A model generated the notes under the pieces. It was not told the origin of the DNA, did not search any database, and was given only the letters and a program-made list of their open reading frames with translations. Below, in pieces: positions 33,201 through 44,149 of a DNA stretch of 64,000 nt (positions are counted from its first letter, which is position 1; each line of letters starts with the position of its first letter). Both the position numbers and the translations under genes were made by a program. The DNA lies in contig PVNU02000386.1 in assembly GCA_003013855.2 (NCBI GenBank), positions 62,001-126,000 of the forward strand. The letters are read 5' to 3'. The stretch comes from Liriodendron chinense. Its lineage: Eukaryota > Streptophyta > Magnoliopsida > Magnoliales > Magnoliaceae.

Positions 33201-36200
33201 GAGTATTATAATCTATATTCTAAAGAAAATGTAGGACTTTCGTCAATGTGGGTATTTGTGAGAGGAATCATCCCACCAACCCCATTTGGGTCCATTGCAT
33301 TGGACACAAATTTCCTACTGCCCACGTCATGATAAGTGAGAGAGAGAGAGAGAGATATCGTATACGCCATCACTTACACCAAGTCACTTTAAAATATGAG
33401 CTAAAATAAGCCGGTTAAAATCCAAGTGGGCAATACATTTTTACAGCTTACAAAAGCTTTAAACCAGGTTAATATTTGGTTTTCTACTCTTTTATTGGAA
33501 GTAATTGCATATAGCCAATGGCAAATAAGTAATAATTACTTACCTTATATATTTCCTTGAAAATGCACATTGTTTGAAAAAGTCTTACATCTCACATTGG
33601 ACACCAAGCTATTACCAAAATCTTATGGACCCCACTATGATGTATGTGTTATATCCACACCGTCCATTTAGTTTTCAAATCATTTTAGGGCTTGAGTGAA
33701 AAAATGAGGCAGATCTATATCTCAAGTGGCCCACAATGAAAATCCTATTGTTATCTGTGATATGGTCCGTCTATTATTTGGAACTGCTTCATTATTGAAA
33801 TCATGCCCTCAAATGATTTGAAAAGATAAATGAACCATGTAAATATAACACATATAATAATGGGGCTTACAATTTTTTTTTTTTTAAAGTCATTAAAAGT
33901 TGCACAATTTTTTAGGTGGAATTCCATCCTTTTGCCCTTCATTTAGGTTGGGGTAATAGGCTGGCCGACTCTTAACTGATTTTGAATTGACTTAAGTCTC
34001 ATCATACTGCTTGTGTTGGAATCTCTTCATTACTGAATCCTTGATTGGATGGCATATACACATCATGGTTAGGCCTAAAAAAGTTTTAAAGGTGGATGAT
34101 CCGATCTCCACTCTTTCTTGTGACTCATTCAAGTTTTGGATCGACTTGACCTTTGGACGCATATCATAAAATGAACCGGCACTCATGATGGACAGAGCTA
34201 GACATCGCACACACATCATCGTGGGACCTATGGAGCTTCTATTTCTATTTTTGTACGGGACAGGTAATTGGCGCACGTCCCTTACATTCTAGGTTGGTCT
34301 TAGATTGATTGTTGTTTTCTATTTTGCTAGATTGTGGAGACATTTTCAGGAGGACACTGTTTCTTGTGGGAGAGATAGGAGGCAACGATTACAACCACCC
34401 TTTCTTACAGCAAAGGAGCATGGAAGAGATCCGGACCTTCGTACCTCTGGTCATCGATGCCATTGGATCAACCGTGGATGTGAGTTTAAAAAAAATAAAT
34501 AAAAGAATGATAGCTCATAACCCATTTACACGTGTCATATGGGTACCAACTTAGACAGACACAGATTTCCTGCGAAGTTCTAGGTGGGGCTGACCATGAT
34601 GTTTGTGAGAAATTCACCCAGTCCATCCATTTTCCCAGGTCATTTAAAGACACGAGACAATAAAAATCAGGTGGATCTATAACTCAAAGGCAGTCATACA
34701 AGATCTAAAATTGAGGAAATACTTTCCTACCTTTGAAACCTTCATGGGAACTACCTTGATATTTATATTCCATCAAAACCGATTTATAAGGTCATTCCCA
34801 CTGGGATGAAGTGCAAACACTAAAGATTGATATGAAACTTTGTGGCTATACAACTGTTTCAAACGGTGGTCACTGAATCCCCACTGTTTCCTTTTGTGCG
34901 GCCCACTTGGATCCACCTTATTTTTGTCACGTGTACTAAAATGAGCTCTATAAAAACGGATGAACGGTGTGAATTTCTAACAAACATCATGGTGGGCCCA
35001 CATATTATCCCAGCTCAGGAACTTCTTTCGGCAGGAAATCTGCGTCCAACTTAAACTGTACAAATGGTTTAATGGGCAGCAGGTGCAAGTTAAAATGGAA
35101 TAGTCAACGGTCCAATTCAAAAATGCAATATATGCATTAATAAAAGACAAATACAAATCCAATTCATATGATTTTCGGGCTATGGTGAGTCTCATAATTT
35201 GGACGGTAGTGTGCAGGTATGTGCATGGGGGAGCTGATTACGTGTTACCCCGGGTAACACCTTAGCAATGTCATCCATCTGTTTCTCCAGCTCATTCGAA
35301 GTCGTGGTCCCAAAAATCAATAAGATCCAAATCTCAAGTGGATAACACCACAGAAAACAATTGTGATCGAGTACCTCACCATTAAAAACTCCAAAGGGCC
35401 CATGTTTTCGTAGTATTTAGTTTCCATCCAACTTGATAATGTCAAGAAGACCTGGATGAAGGGAAATAGAGATCAGCTTGATCGAAAACTTCTGTGGCCA
35501 ACGGAAAAACTTTTAAAGGTCGTCACTGTTTCTAGTGGTATGGTCCTCCTGAGGTTTGGATCTGCTTAAGGTTTGGGATCTCCTCCTAAAATTAGATGGA
35601 AAAATAGATAGTACGGCCTGGATAAAAAAAATGGACTGAGTAACTCCGCATGCTAGCGTGCGGAGTAAACTCTGTGGGGCCCACAGTGATTTATGTATTT
35701 TATCTCCTCCGTCCATCCATCTTAACAGAAAATTTTAAGTATGATGCCAAAAACTGAAGCATATCAAAATCTAAAGTGGACCACACCATAAGAAAAGTGT
35801 GAACTGAATGTCTACCATTGAAAATTTCTCCAAGGACACGGAAGTTTTGGATCAAGCGGATATTTGTGTTTTCCCTTCATCCATATCCATGTGATCTTAT
35901 GAACAGGTTGGATGACAAATAAACATCACTGTGGGGCCTGGGAAGGTTTCAACCGTGGAAATCATTATTCCCACTGTCCCGTGGCATGGTCCACTTGAGA
36001 TTTGAATATACTTAAATTTTGGGCTCAACTACTAAAATGAGCTGGAAAAACATATGGACGGACTAGATAAAGCACATACATTCTAGGTGGCCCAACTCCG
36101 CACAATAAGATCTTGCCGAGTTACTCCGCACGCAATCCGATTCCACAAAAATTAGATCAAGGTGGGCGCCACACAGTTAGGGTGAGAACCAATCCACTCC

Positions 36201-39200
36201 CTGCGAATGGTTCTAATCCTCCAGCGCATCAAACTACAGCAGAGTGATTTGATTTGCTGGCCGAGTATGACGAGCCACCCACTGTACATTTATCTTTCTC
36301 CACGGCACTTGTCAATGGGGGTAGGCCTGCACACGGGTCCGGTTAGGGTCAGATTGGGCCCAACCTTGAACCGAACCTAAATATATTTAAAGGTTCGGGT
36401 TTCGGTCCTGGTCGTGACCAAGTTGGGCTGACCCAACCATAACCCTACCCTACTTGTAAAAGGGTCAACCCTAACCCTACCCTACCCTTTATGCTAAACC
36501 AGGTCGGGTCGGGTCGGGTTAGGACTATGTTTCTATGGTATGGTCCACCTAAGATTTGAATCAACTTCATTTTTGGTATCATATCCTAAAATGATCTTTC
36601 GAAATAGTTGGACGGTGTGGATTTAAGACACATAGTCAGGGGCCACCCACCTTGTGGATCACAGATGTTACTTAATTTGCTCCCTACGAGTGTGAGATGA
36701 GCTCAACTTGGGTGAGAGTCGGTGAGGCCGGAACTAGCCATGTGGGTGAGACCCTAACCATGAGGCTCACCTCGAAGTATATATTGTAAATCCATGCCGT
36801 CCATCTACGTTTTCAGATTATAATAGGACATAGTCCAAAGGAAGTAGATAAAAGCTTTAGGTAGACCACACCACAAAAATTAGTGGTCATTGAACTCCGA
36901 CCATTAAAAGATTCTAGAGTCCACCCTAATGTTTATTGACCATTCGACCTATTGATAATGCTATATAGATATTTCTAAAAGCAATAAACTTGTATAAATG
37001 GGGCGGTTTGGGTCGGGCGGAACGTGTTGGGTATACATTGGTCGGGGTACGGGTCGGGTCGGGCGGGTTTGGCATGTACCCTAAATCATACTTAAATTAA
37101 AAACGGTCCAGCCGCATCTACTCAGGACCGCACCATTTTCTTAGCCGGGTTGGGATGGATCGGATTTCTACTGAGTCGGGTTGGGCGGGTTGGGCGGGTT
37201 AATGGGGCAGATGTGCAGCCCTAAATGGGGTTACCTCTCAACCGAGCGCGGATCAGCTAGTCCCGGGACTGGCATAAGGGGCGGTTTCAAATCTATGTGG
37301 GCCCCACCATGATGTATGTGTTTTATCCACGCTGTCTATCCATTTTTCGGTCTTATTTTAAGGTACGAGCCCAAAAACAAGACAGATCCAAATCTCAGGT
37401 GGACCACACCACAGGAAAACAGTGGGGATTAAACATACACCGTTGAAACCTTTTTGAGGGCCACAAAGTTTGGTATCAAGCTTATATTTGTTTTACTCCT
37501 TCATCTAGGTCTATGTGACCTTATCAAGAAGTTGGATGGCAAATAAACATTACAGTGGGCCCTACGAATATTTTAATGGTGGATGTTCAATTCCCAATAT
37601 TTTCGTGTGGTGTGGTCCACCTGAGATTTGGATCTGTCTCGATTTTGGGCTCGTGCCTTCAAATAAGACTGAAAAATGGATGGACGGCATGGATAAAACA
37701 CATGCATCATGGTGGGGCCCACAGAGATTTGAAATCACCCCTTATGCTAGTCCCAGTGGGACAAGCTGATCCGCGCCCCTCTCAACCCAAACATCACAAT
37801 GGGATGATACTAACCACCGATTCACGGACATTTAATGGTTGAATAGAGAACGTTGACTGCTTTACATTTTAACCATCCATCATAAGACCACCATTGAATA
37901 TAACTACGGTCCACCGTTGAAACCTTCCTAGGGCCCATGCCTTGAGAGTTGAGATCCCAAAATGCAACCTTTTTATTTTTTAAATATTCAAAATGCAATT
38001 TTTGAAGTTTCCAATGGGGCCCACCATGCTATCGAACCTCTCCAGAAATGTCTCCCCACTCTGAAAATTGGACACCTCAAAAATCAGGCCAATCCAACCA
38101 ACATGTGGGCCATCTTGTGAATTTAGATGTTTTTGTATGGTTGTGAATTATTTTTCTCTGTGTGGTCCACCTAATGATTAGATAGGCTGGATTTTTAGAT
38201 CAACCCATCTTCATGGTAAGGCTTACTTAATGTGCGGTTGGATGGACCACGCACAACATGTTGGGCACCGGAAAGGTATAAGCAGGTGAATAGCAAAATA
38301 GGAGATGAATAACTTTTGTTGGGTGTGTCAATGGACCGGGTTGGCCCAACGGGCTTTCGGGCTTGGGCCGGCTTGGGCGGGGCTTGGACTAGAGTAGGGT
38401 TCGGGCCTAAAGTGTAAGCCCGTTTTAAACGGGCCGGGCTTGGATTAGGCTGTTCAAAAGCCCGAAAATCTGGCCTGACCTGAATATATATTTTTTAATT
38501 TAAAATTTAAATTAAAATACTTTTCCTCCTTTCAAAAATTAAATTTTATACAAAATTTTTCTAAAAACCCATCTCCCTCTATGTTAAAGCCCGGGCTTAG
38601 GCTATGGCCGAGTACGGGCTGGACTTTGCATTTGTATTTGAGCCGGGCTTGGGCTTAGCTATTGTGGCCAGTCATGGGTCCGGGCCGGGTTTGGGCATAT
38701 GTTGAAAGAGGCGGGCCGAGCTTGGGCAGAACTTGGCCCGTCCCTAACACGGCCCATTGACACCCCTACTTGACACCCCTACTTTTGCACTGAGATCCCT
38801 TTGAGACGAATTGGCCAGGAACCGCAGACTCCCTCTCAATGTGTCTTCTCTTCTTTCAGCTGTCACACTTTTTATTTACTCATGGTAACAAGAGAGAGAG
38901 AGAGAGAGAGAGAGAGGGAGTGTGCAAAATTCCAAGGGGTGAATCTTATCAACATCAACTCAAATCGGATGGTAATCAGAAATGGGCCCCACTTCTTCTG
39001 GTTTAAATGGATCTGATCTTGACAAGATGGGGATACGATTCATTTACACGTACCATAAGTCCTGGACACAACATATGTTGAGAGTGCTCGTTCAACCTCC
39101 GCATTTTGTACGTGCACACTCCTCATCCATAGTTTCCACCCTGAAAAATTCGCGCACCCCGTCCCTAGCTAGCTACAAACTGACAAGAGCTCTGAGGAAT

Positions 39201-41029
39201 CACACGTGCTGCATGTGTTTTATCTACACCATCCATCCATTTTTGCCATATTATTTTAGTGTACAATCTAAAAAATAGGCAATTCCAAATTTCAACTGGA
39301 CCACACAGTAGGCATTAAACACCTACATTGAAAACTTTTTTTGGAGCCACCAAAACTTTGGATCCAACAGATATTTGTGTTTTTCCTTCATTTTTGGGCT
39401 TGTAACCTAAAATAATATGGCAAAATGGACAAATAATTATTATGGTACACCACAAGCATACAGGAACCAACGATCGTTTTAGAAAAACCAGGGAGCGGTC
39501 CAGATTATATGTAGGGATATGGCCCACCTATGACCAGAGTATATATGCCCGCTGAGCAGGTTCGACTAGACTAATTAATGGCATGACACAATCGTGGACA
39601 ACAGCTGTTTTAAACATTATCCAAGCTTTGTAAGGACCGCCATGTTGTACCCTACAGCGTACTGAGTAAACACTTTGGAAGCCACCGTGATGTATGTGTC
39701 CTATCCATGCCGTCCATCCATTTAACCACCTCATTTTATGGCATAAGCCCAAAATAAAAGCACATTCAAAGCTCAAGTGGACCACACCACGGTAAACAAT
39801 GTGAATTGAACACCTATTGACAACTTGTTAGAGGCCACAAAAGTTTTTCATCCATGTCTGTGTGACGTTGTGAACAGGTTATATGATAAATAAATATTAC
39901 TATGGGCCCTAGGAAGGTTTCAACGGTAGACTGTAGTTATCCCCACTGCTTTACATTTACACGTGTGCCTTGCCTAAGGACAAGATAGAGAAACCGATGA
40001 ATATAATGGCATGGATTTCCCATGTGAACAACTAAGAACCATGTTGAATCTTTGAAATTCATCTAACGTTGATCTGTTATTTCAATGGATCGATGTGTTG
40101 CATTCCAGACGTTGATCAAATACGGGGCTAGCACACTTGTGGTACCTGGTAACCTACCGATCGGCTGCTCGGCGGCATATCTCTCGGTCTTGGAGAGCCC
40201 AAGAAGGGAAGACTATGACCCTCTAACCGGGTGTCTCACGTCCTTGAACGAATTCGCCGAGTATCACAATCGCCAACTGCTGCAGGAGCTGGAGCGATTG
40301 CGAGCACTGCATCCAAACGCTACTATCATCTACGCTGATTATTACATTGCTGCTATGCGCTTCTACCGCTCTCCACGTGATTTTGGTGCGCTCGCTCCCC
40401 CTTGTAGCAAATTATCTACACATAGGAAATATGTTATATATGTTGGATCACATCAATTGGCTGGCCAAAACATGTGGGGCCCACTTTTGGTGATCCAACG
40501 GCTCATGTCGCACCTCTCTTTTCCAGGGGTGCACCTCAGGAGGTTCGAATGAGGCTTAGGGTCAAGGCAAGCGCAAGTTGGCCTCAAGTGGAACCACGAG
40601 CCAGTCCATGGACTGATCCAACCCTAGGTCCAAACTGAGCTACTTACAACCACTTTGCCTCACTTCTCTTCATCACGTTCATTGCACTTGCCAATTTTAC
40701 TAGTTTCTATGCTGGACGTACTTACTGTGTTCGTGAACATGTGCATGTCTTTGTGTCATGTAAATCTAGGATTCTACGACGGTGCTCTCACAGCATGCTG
40801 TGGAGGGGGTGGACCATACAATTACAATACGTCCGCCAAGTGTGGCTACCAAGGGGCTACATTGTGCGACAACTCGTCATCGCATGTGGCCTGGGATGGA
40901 ATTCACCTAACGGAAGCAGCATACAGATGGATCGCTGATGGTTTAATAAGAGGACCATTTTTCAGTCCTTCCATCACAACCCCATGTCTGTCATTGGACA
41001 GCCGTGACCAACCTTGTTACGAGGAATAG
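29979..41029 (+). CDS. GDSL esterase/lipase, five exons, 386 residues
   Basis: Coding exons 29979-30234, 30441-30659, 34331-34479, 40109-40385 and 40770-41029 join in phase through four GT-AG introns (1161 bases with stop). The product is a secreted serine hydrolase of the plant SGNH/GDSL family, expected to cleave ester bonds in lipids or phenolic esters in the apoplast or endomembranes; substrate unknown. Residues 1-27 form a signal peptide. Block I FGDSLADTGN places the nucleophile at Ser41. Block II is GVNFAFGGATALD (109-121). Block III GEIGGNDYN has Asn177. Block V WDGIHLTEAAY has Asp343 and His346. Length is normal for the family. ATG context is CAAATGGCT. Introns 2 and 3 are 3671 and 5629 bases because of transposons. 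No disabling change is seen, so it is probably functional. Confidence 0.93.
30441..30659 (+). CDS. GDSL gene exon 2
   Basis: Acceptor CACAACAG|CCCAAG, donor ATCAG|GTAACT. Encodes AQELGIPYLPPYLG and the block II region through LPSLCTNPS, ending in phase 1. Confidence 0.93.
31090..31470. mobile_element. F1 foldback element in GDSL intron 2, degenerate
   Basis: Arms CTGTGATGTATGTCACACAT and AACTCAAGTGGGCCACACCA on the left and a decayed right arm ending CACCACCGTGGTGC. A T16 tract sits in the centre. Confidence 0.55.
31471..32406. other. Intron 2 interior
   Basis: No element or coding potential recognised. An A-rich tract at about 31915 and a GC-richer patch at 32050-32230. Confidence 0.35.
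32407..32632. mobile_element. Foldback element, family F5, in intron 2
   Basis: Left TGATTAGGTACTTCTCCCAC pairs with right GGTAGTACCTAATCTG. Inner GATGCAGTGGGCCCCACACC pairs with GTGCGGGGCCCATTGCATC. Arms of about 100 bases with a short loop. Confidence 0.8.
32633..33619. other. Intron 2 interior
   Basis: AT-rich, no recognised feature apart from a short (GA)n run at 33339-33354. Confidence 0.35.
33620..33875. mobile_element. F1 foldback element, centre deleted, intron 2
   Basis: Left arm TGGACCCCACTATGATGTAT to right arm ATAATAATGGGGCTTACA, arms joined after only a few central bases, total about 255. Confidence 0.7.
34000..34235. mobile_element. F1 right-half fragment, intron 2
   Basis: GATTGGATGGCATATACACA centre, then right arm to CACATCATCGTGGGACCTAT. 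It ends about 100 bases before exon 3. Confidence 0.6.
34331..34479 (+). CDS. GDSL gene exon 3
   Basis: Acceptor TTTGCTAG|ATTGTG, donor GTGGAT|GTGAGT, ending in phase 0. Encodes DCGDIFRRTLFLVGEIGGND and the following helix to STVD. Confidence 0.92.
34563..35046. mobile_element. F1 foldback element, GCGGATTTCC subfamily, intron 3
   Basis: Ends ACAGATTTCCTGCGAAG and CGGCAGGAAATCTGCGTCC, with full arms. It starts about 80 bases after exon 3. Confidence 0.75.
35240..35632. mobile_element. F1 foldback element, intron 3
   Basis: Left end GTGTTACCCCGGGTAACACC is itself palindromic. Arms and centre (CATCCAACTTGATAATGTCA) are followed by right arm decay near 35620. Confidence 0.65.
35634..36148. mobile_element. 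F1 foldback element, GTGCGGAGTAA subfamily, intron 3
   Basis: Ends GAGTAACTCCGCATGCTAGC and GAGTTACTCCGCACGCAATC. Full arms and centre; adjoins the previous element. Confidence 0.8.
36322..37223. mobile_element. hAT-like element with GGGTCGGGTC interior, intron 3
   Basis: Inverted ends TAGGCCTGCACACGGG and GTGCAGCCCTA, flanked by AATGGGGG (36314-36321) and AATGGGGT (37224-37231), a near-perfect 8-bp target duplication. The interior is degenerate GGGTCGGGT and its complement. Two F1 fragments lie inside. Confidence 0.7.
36520..36975. mobile_element. Two F1 fragments nested in the hAT-like element
   Basis: A right arm at 36520-36690 (GGTATGGTCCACCTAAGATT to GGGGCCACCCACC) and a left arm with centre at 36735-36975 (GAGGCTCACCTCGAAG to TTATTGACCATTCGACC). 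Confidence 0.6.
37244..37778. mobile_element. F1 foldback element with 9-bp target duplication, reference copy, intron 3
   Basis: Best preserved member of the dominant family. Ends GAGCGCGGATCAGCT and AGCTGATCCGCGCCC. The nine bases CTCTCAACC flank it on both sides (37235-37243 and 37779-37787), as for Mutator-like transposons. The left arm (GTGGGCCCCACCATGATGTA, AGGTGGACCACACCACAGGA) pairs along about 200 bases with the right arm (GTGTGGTGTGGTCCACCTGA, ATCATGGTGGGGCCCAC). A unique centre of about 130 bases has AGTTGGATGGCAAATAAACA. It encodes nothing and would fold into a long hairpin. Confidence 0.88.
37779..38008. other. Intron 3 interior
   Basis: Short stretch with F1 centre words (CCACCGTTGAAACCTTCCTA) but no complete element. 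Confidence 0.35.
38009..38275. mobile_element. Foldback element, family F6, intron 3
   Basis: Left AATGGGGCCCACCATGCTAT and the right end with GGATGGACCACGCACAACAT. Inner CCTCAAAAATCAGGCCAATC roughly pairs with the GGCTGGATTTTTAGATC segment. Moderately degenerate. Confidence 0.45.
38319..38780. mobile_element. hAT-like element with GGGCTTGGGCCGG interior, intron 3
   Basis: Left end GGGTGTGTCAATGGACC and right end GGCCCATTGACACCCCT are inverted, flanked by ACTTTTG (38312-38318 and 38781-38787). The right end has a 13-base tandem TGACACCCCTACT. TGTCAATGGGCC ends are known from hAT-type miniature elements of many plants. Confidence 0.7.
38890..38917. repeat. (GA)n microsatellite
   Basis: About 13 GA units in intron 3. 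Confidence 0.93.
39200..39460. mobile_element. F1 foldback element, deleted, intron 3
   Basis: Left arm (TGTGTTTTATCTACACCATC), part of the centre, and a few right-arm bases ending AAAATAATATGGCAAAATGG. Confidence 0.6.
39655..39955. mobile_element. F1 foldback element, right arm lost, intron 3
   Basis: GAGTAAACACTTTGGAAGCC start, left arm and centre up to TATCCCCACTGC. It stops about 150 bases before exon 4. Confidence 0.7.
40109..40385 (+). CDS. GDSL gene exon 4
   Basis: Acceptor CATTCCAG|ACGTTG, donor GATTTTG|GTGCGC, phase 1. Encodes TLIKYGASTLVVPGNLPIGC and on to FYRSPRDF. Confidence 0.92.
40770..41029 (+). CDS. GDSL gene exon 5
   Basis: Acceptor AATCTAG|GATTCTAC to the TAG stop. Encodes the GFYDGALTACCGGGGPYNYN region and the catalytic Asp-His block, with Cys pairs typical of the family. 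Confidence 0.93.
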
Positions 41030-41372
41030 AACACGGATGTGCAGTCAATTCAAGAAAATGTTAGAATGTTACCTTTAGAATTTGGTGTATGGATACTGTA
41101 CAGTAGTATTTCCTCTATAATTAAGTACTATTTGCTGCAAAAGAATGATATCTAATAATAGTGGTATGGTAGCCACCCTACAAACCATTGATTTGTGCAC
41201 AGTGGGTGAAATCTCAGATCTAAACTATTCTAGTAAAGGTTTTTGGAGAAACCCCATCGAACATTGGCCCATCTGTGAGGCCAGCATATCAGTTGATCAC
41301 TGGGACTGACAATGTTCCTGATTCATGTCAAAAGTTACATCAAGACCCAGGCCGATTGTAAGGAGGCCTTTA
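41030..41372. other. GDSL 3' UTR and downstream
   Basis: AT-rich after the stop. AATAAT at about 41155 is one possible polyadenylation signal; no canonical AATAAA found close by. Confidence 0.4.
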
Positions 41373-41587
41373 GGCCCGTTTGGATACCAGCAAATAAGTT
41401 ACTTTTTCTACTTACAGCAGTAAATAAGCAACTTATTTGAAATAAGAAAGTTTGGTTTAAGATCAATTATAAGTTACTTTTTTACTTAAAGGTATTTAAT
41501 AACTTTAGCTTAATAAGTAGAAATCAAGATAAGCTACTTGAGGCATAAGTAGCTTATCTTAGCTAACTTATGATTCAAATGCCTCCT
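41373..41587. mobile_element. Short foldback element with GGCCCGTTTGG-type end
   Basis: Left end AGGCCCGTTTGGATAC and right end TGATTCAAATGCCTCC are imperfect inverted copies. The interior is made of variants of AAGTAACTTATTT and its complement. Confidence 0.6.
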
Positions 41588-43161
41588 TAATGTCAGTTCT
41601 ATCCACGCCCATTATGTCATAACCAGATCATTCTAAAGCTCAGGTGGGGCTGTCAACAGGCCATGCTTAGGATTGACTCAGGCCAGAATTTGAATTGGTT
41701 GCCTGGATGTCAGGCCAGGACCACTCAAAATTTTGCATTTGACAAGCCTATACCTGGCCGATTGACAATCAAAAGTGCAGATCATGCCCTAATGGAAAAT
41801 TCATCAAAATCTGGGCTTCGACCTGACACATTAACTAATTGCCCTTCAAAAAGGCCCGTGGGCCTAACCTCTAGTCATATCAGGCAGACACCCATATGTG
41901 TAAAAACCAGCATAGCCAGTAGCCACTCCTACCACACCGCACTACAAAAATTAAAGGAGAAATGAGATGTGTTCATAATTTTCATACATGGAAAATGGAT
42001 TACTTGTCCGCTTAAACTCTACTGCTCGCGTTAGGCCCATGACTTTGGTTGTCTGGATGGCTGTACAGCAAAAGTATGTGCTTGGTCACCACTTTTTTAA
42101 TGAAGGGTGGTGCAGGGAAGAGTGTAAAGAGATAATGAGAAAGATCCCCATGTTACTCAAGTGATTGAAACCTTGAATCTACAAGAAAAAAAAATATAAA
42201 ACTTAAGTTTTCTATTCAATAATTTATATAAATTTTTTTTATCAATTACACTGCTTATAAAGGAGAAAATAAACCTTAATTCATAATTACCAAAAATAGA
42301 AAAATTCTAACGTTAATAAAAGTCACCCAAAATAGTAAAACTCTTCCAAAACCTAATTTGCTAAAAATAGAAAGTTCATATATATAAACCTTAGCGGAAG
42401 AGTCATAAGATGATTATAAGTAATTTCTAAAAAAAAAAAGAATTTAAAACTCTAAATTAAGGAAGCATGATAAAAATCAGAACTAAATTAAGTATTTTTT
42501 TTTAAATCCAATTTTTGAATTGGAAGTTCAAGTTTTGTCATGAAATGGACTAATGCGACCTACTTTGTTGGCCGATTGACCCCGAATGGCCCGTTATGGT
42601 AAAAATTGATAGGTAGTGCGTTCTATAACGATACCCGAATCAAAAGTTATGGATGATTTATGGTTCACATTTTAAACGATACCCGAATCAAAAGATAGTA
42701 GTGCATCCTATAACGATACTCTCTCCAGAATGAATTTCTTCAAACTAAACACTCCTGGGACCCGGTTATGTCATGCCCTATGTAGGACTGTGGCTGAATT
42801 TGACGGATAACTTCCGCTTCCGTTTGACCTTCTTTTGGTCTAGCCACACTAAGGATGTACCTATGCCACGTCCTACATCAGTCCTCTTTACTTAAAAAGA
42901 ACTCATCCTCGATTTATTCAATGGACTCAACTCGTGATAATCATATTGGTTTGCCACAATGAAATTTCGTGATATCTACATGCCATCGGAGTATCAACAC
43001 ATATAGGTGTGGATCTTCTTATTCCTTTACATTTTATATGTTCTAGTCGAAAACGACCCACTTTGAACACCTTTTGAGGTCGATTTTGTCAAACTCTTCA
43101 TTGGCATTAAACTCATATAACTTTTTGGACATCAACTGGGCTAGCGCAAAATATGGACTCA
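41588..43161. other. Non-genic AT-rich stretch
   Basis: No gene. CGATACCCGAATCAAAAG occurs twice (about 42630 and 42668), and TTAAAAAGAACTCATCCTCG near 42890 resembles sequences inside gypsy elements. It may be a decayed LTR element. Confidence 0.35.
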
Positions 43162-43584
43162 TAATGCTGTTTCGGACCGGATCAATGTTGATCCAAATCC
43201 GATCCGATTAAGGATTTACATTATCCAAATTGGATCCAGATCACAAGTGTATGATCCGAATTTAATTCGTTGAAAACTTTCAAAATCCGAATCTAATCCG
43301 ATTGAAATCCGATCCAATCAAAACTAGTACTCCTTTATGTAAATCCGATAAAAAAAAAAAAAAAAACTAATGCAGCTCTAGGTTTTTTTATTTTTTCTTA
43401 TTTTCCTTTTATATCCCCATAATCGGATTATTATCGGATCAGATTGGGGTCGATTCGAACTCAATCCGATTATTAAAGAGATCAAAGATTTCGATATGTT
43501 GGTCCGATTAATAATCCGAATCTAATTAAATCGGATTGGATCCAGATTGAATTCAGACCATGATCCAAGCCGTTTACATCCCTA
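43162..43584. mobile_element. hAT-like element with GGATCCGATTT interior
   Basis: Right end CCGTTTACATCCCTA and left end TAATGCTGTTTCGGACCGG are imperfect inverted copies. The interior alternates AATCCGATCCGATT-type words on both strands. Confidence 0.5.
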
Positions 43585-43614
43585 CATATTCATACTCTCG
43601 CCCATTAGACCCTT

Positions 43615-44085
43615 ATGGACCACGTGGAGCCCACCTTATTATTATTATTTTTTTTTATCTCCATGCCGTCCATTTGTTTTCCCATATCATTTAAAGATGT
43701 GATCCCAAAACTTAAGTAGATCCGAATCTCAAGTAGACCACACCACTTTAAGTAGTGGTGAATGACCATTAAAAGGTTTGAATGGACCTCAAAAGGTTTT
43801 GGATCAAGTGGGTCTTTATAATGTCGTTTCATCCATGTTTGTTTGACCTTATGAATGGGTTGGATAGAAAAGAAATATTATGAGGCGCATTAATGTGTTC
43901 CTTAGAAAGTTTTTAACGGTGGGCATTCAACCACTGCTATTTCCATTGGTGCGGTCCATGGAGATTTGGATATGCTTAAGTTCAACACATCTTTAATTTA
44001 TATGAAAAAACAGATGGACATGCGTGGGTACAAAAAAAAAAAAAAAAAAAAAATTAAGGTGGACCCTATGATAAGGGCACCACCC
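43615..44085. mobile_element. F1 foldback element, with A-rich tract
   Basis: Left arm GGACCACGTGGAGCCCACC, centre TGGGTTGGATAGAAAAG, right arm with an A21 tract at about 44032 and end AAGGTGGACCCTATGATAA. Confidence 0.7.
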
Positions 44086-44149
44086 ACTAAGGTGTTACCT
44101 GGGTAGCACCCGATATGCACCCATCTAACACCTGTGCAGCCAGCGAAGA

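Noticed and set aside
33042..33332. 96-residue open frame in GDSL intron 2
   Set aside because: No recognisable domain, unusual composition, and position within an intron.
40655..40769. Upstream extension of GDSL exon 5
   Set aside because: The frame is open but lacks family similarity; the AG at 40768-40769 gives the expected FGFYDGALTACC junction.
41663..41965. 100-residue open frame downstream of GDSL
   Set aside because: No domain or repeat pattern; surrounding sequence looks like decayed element DNA.
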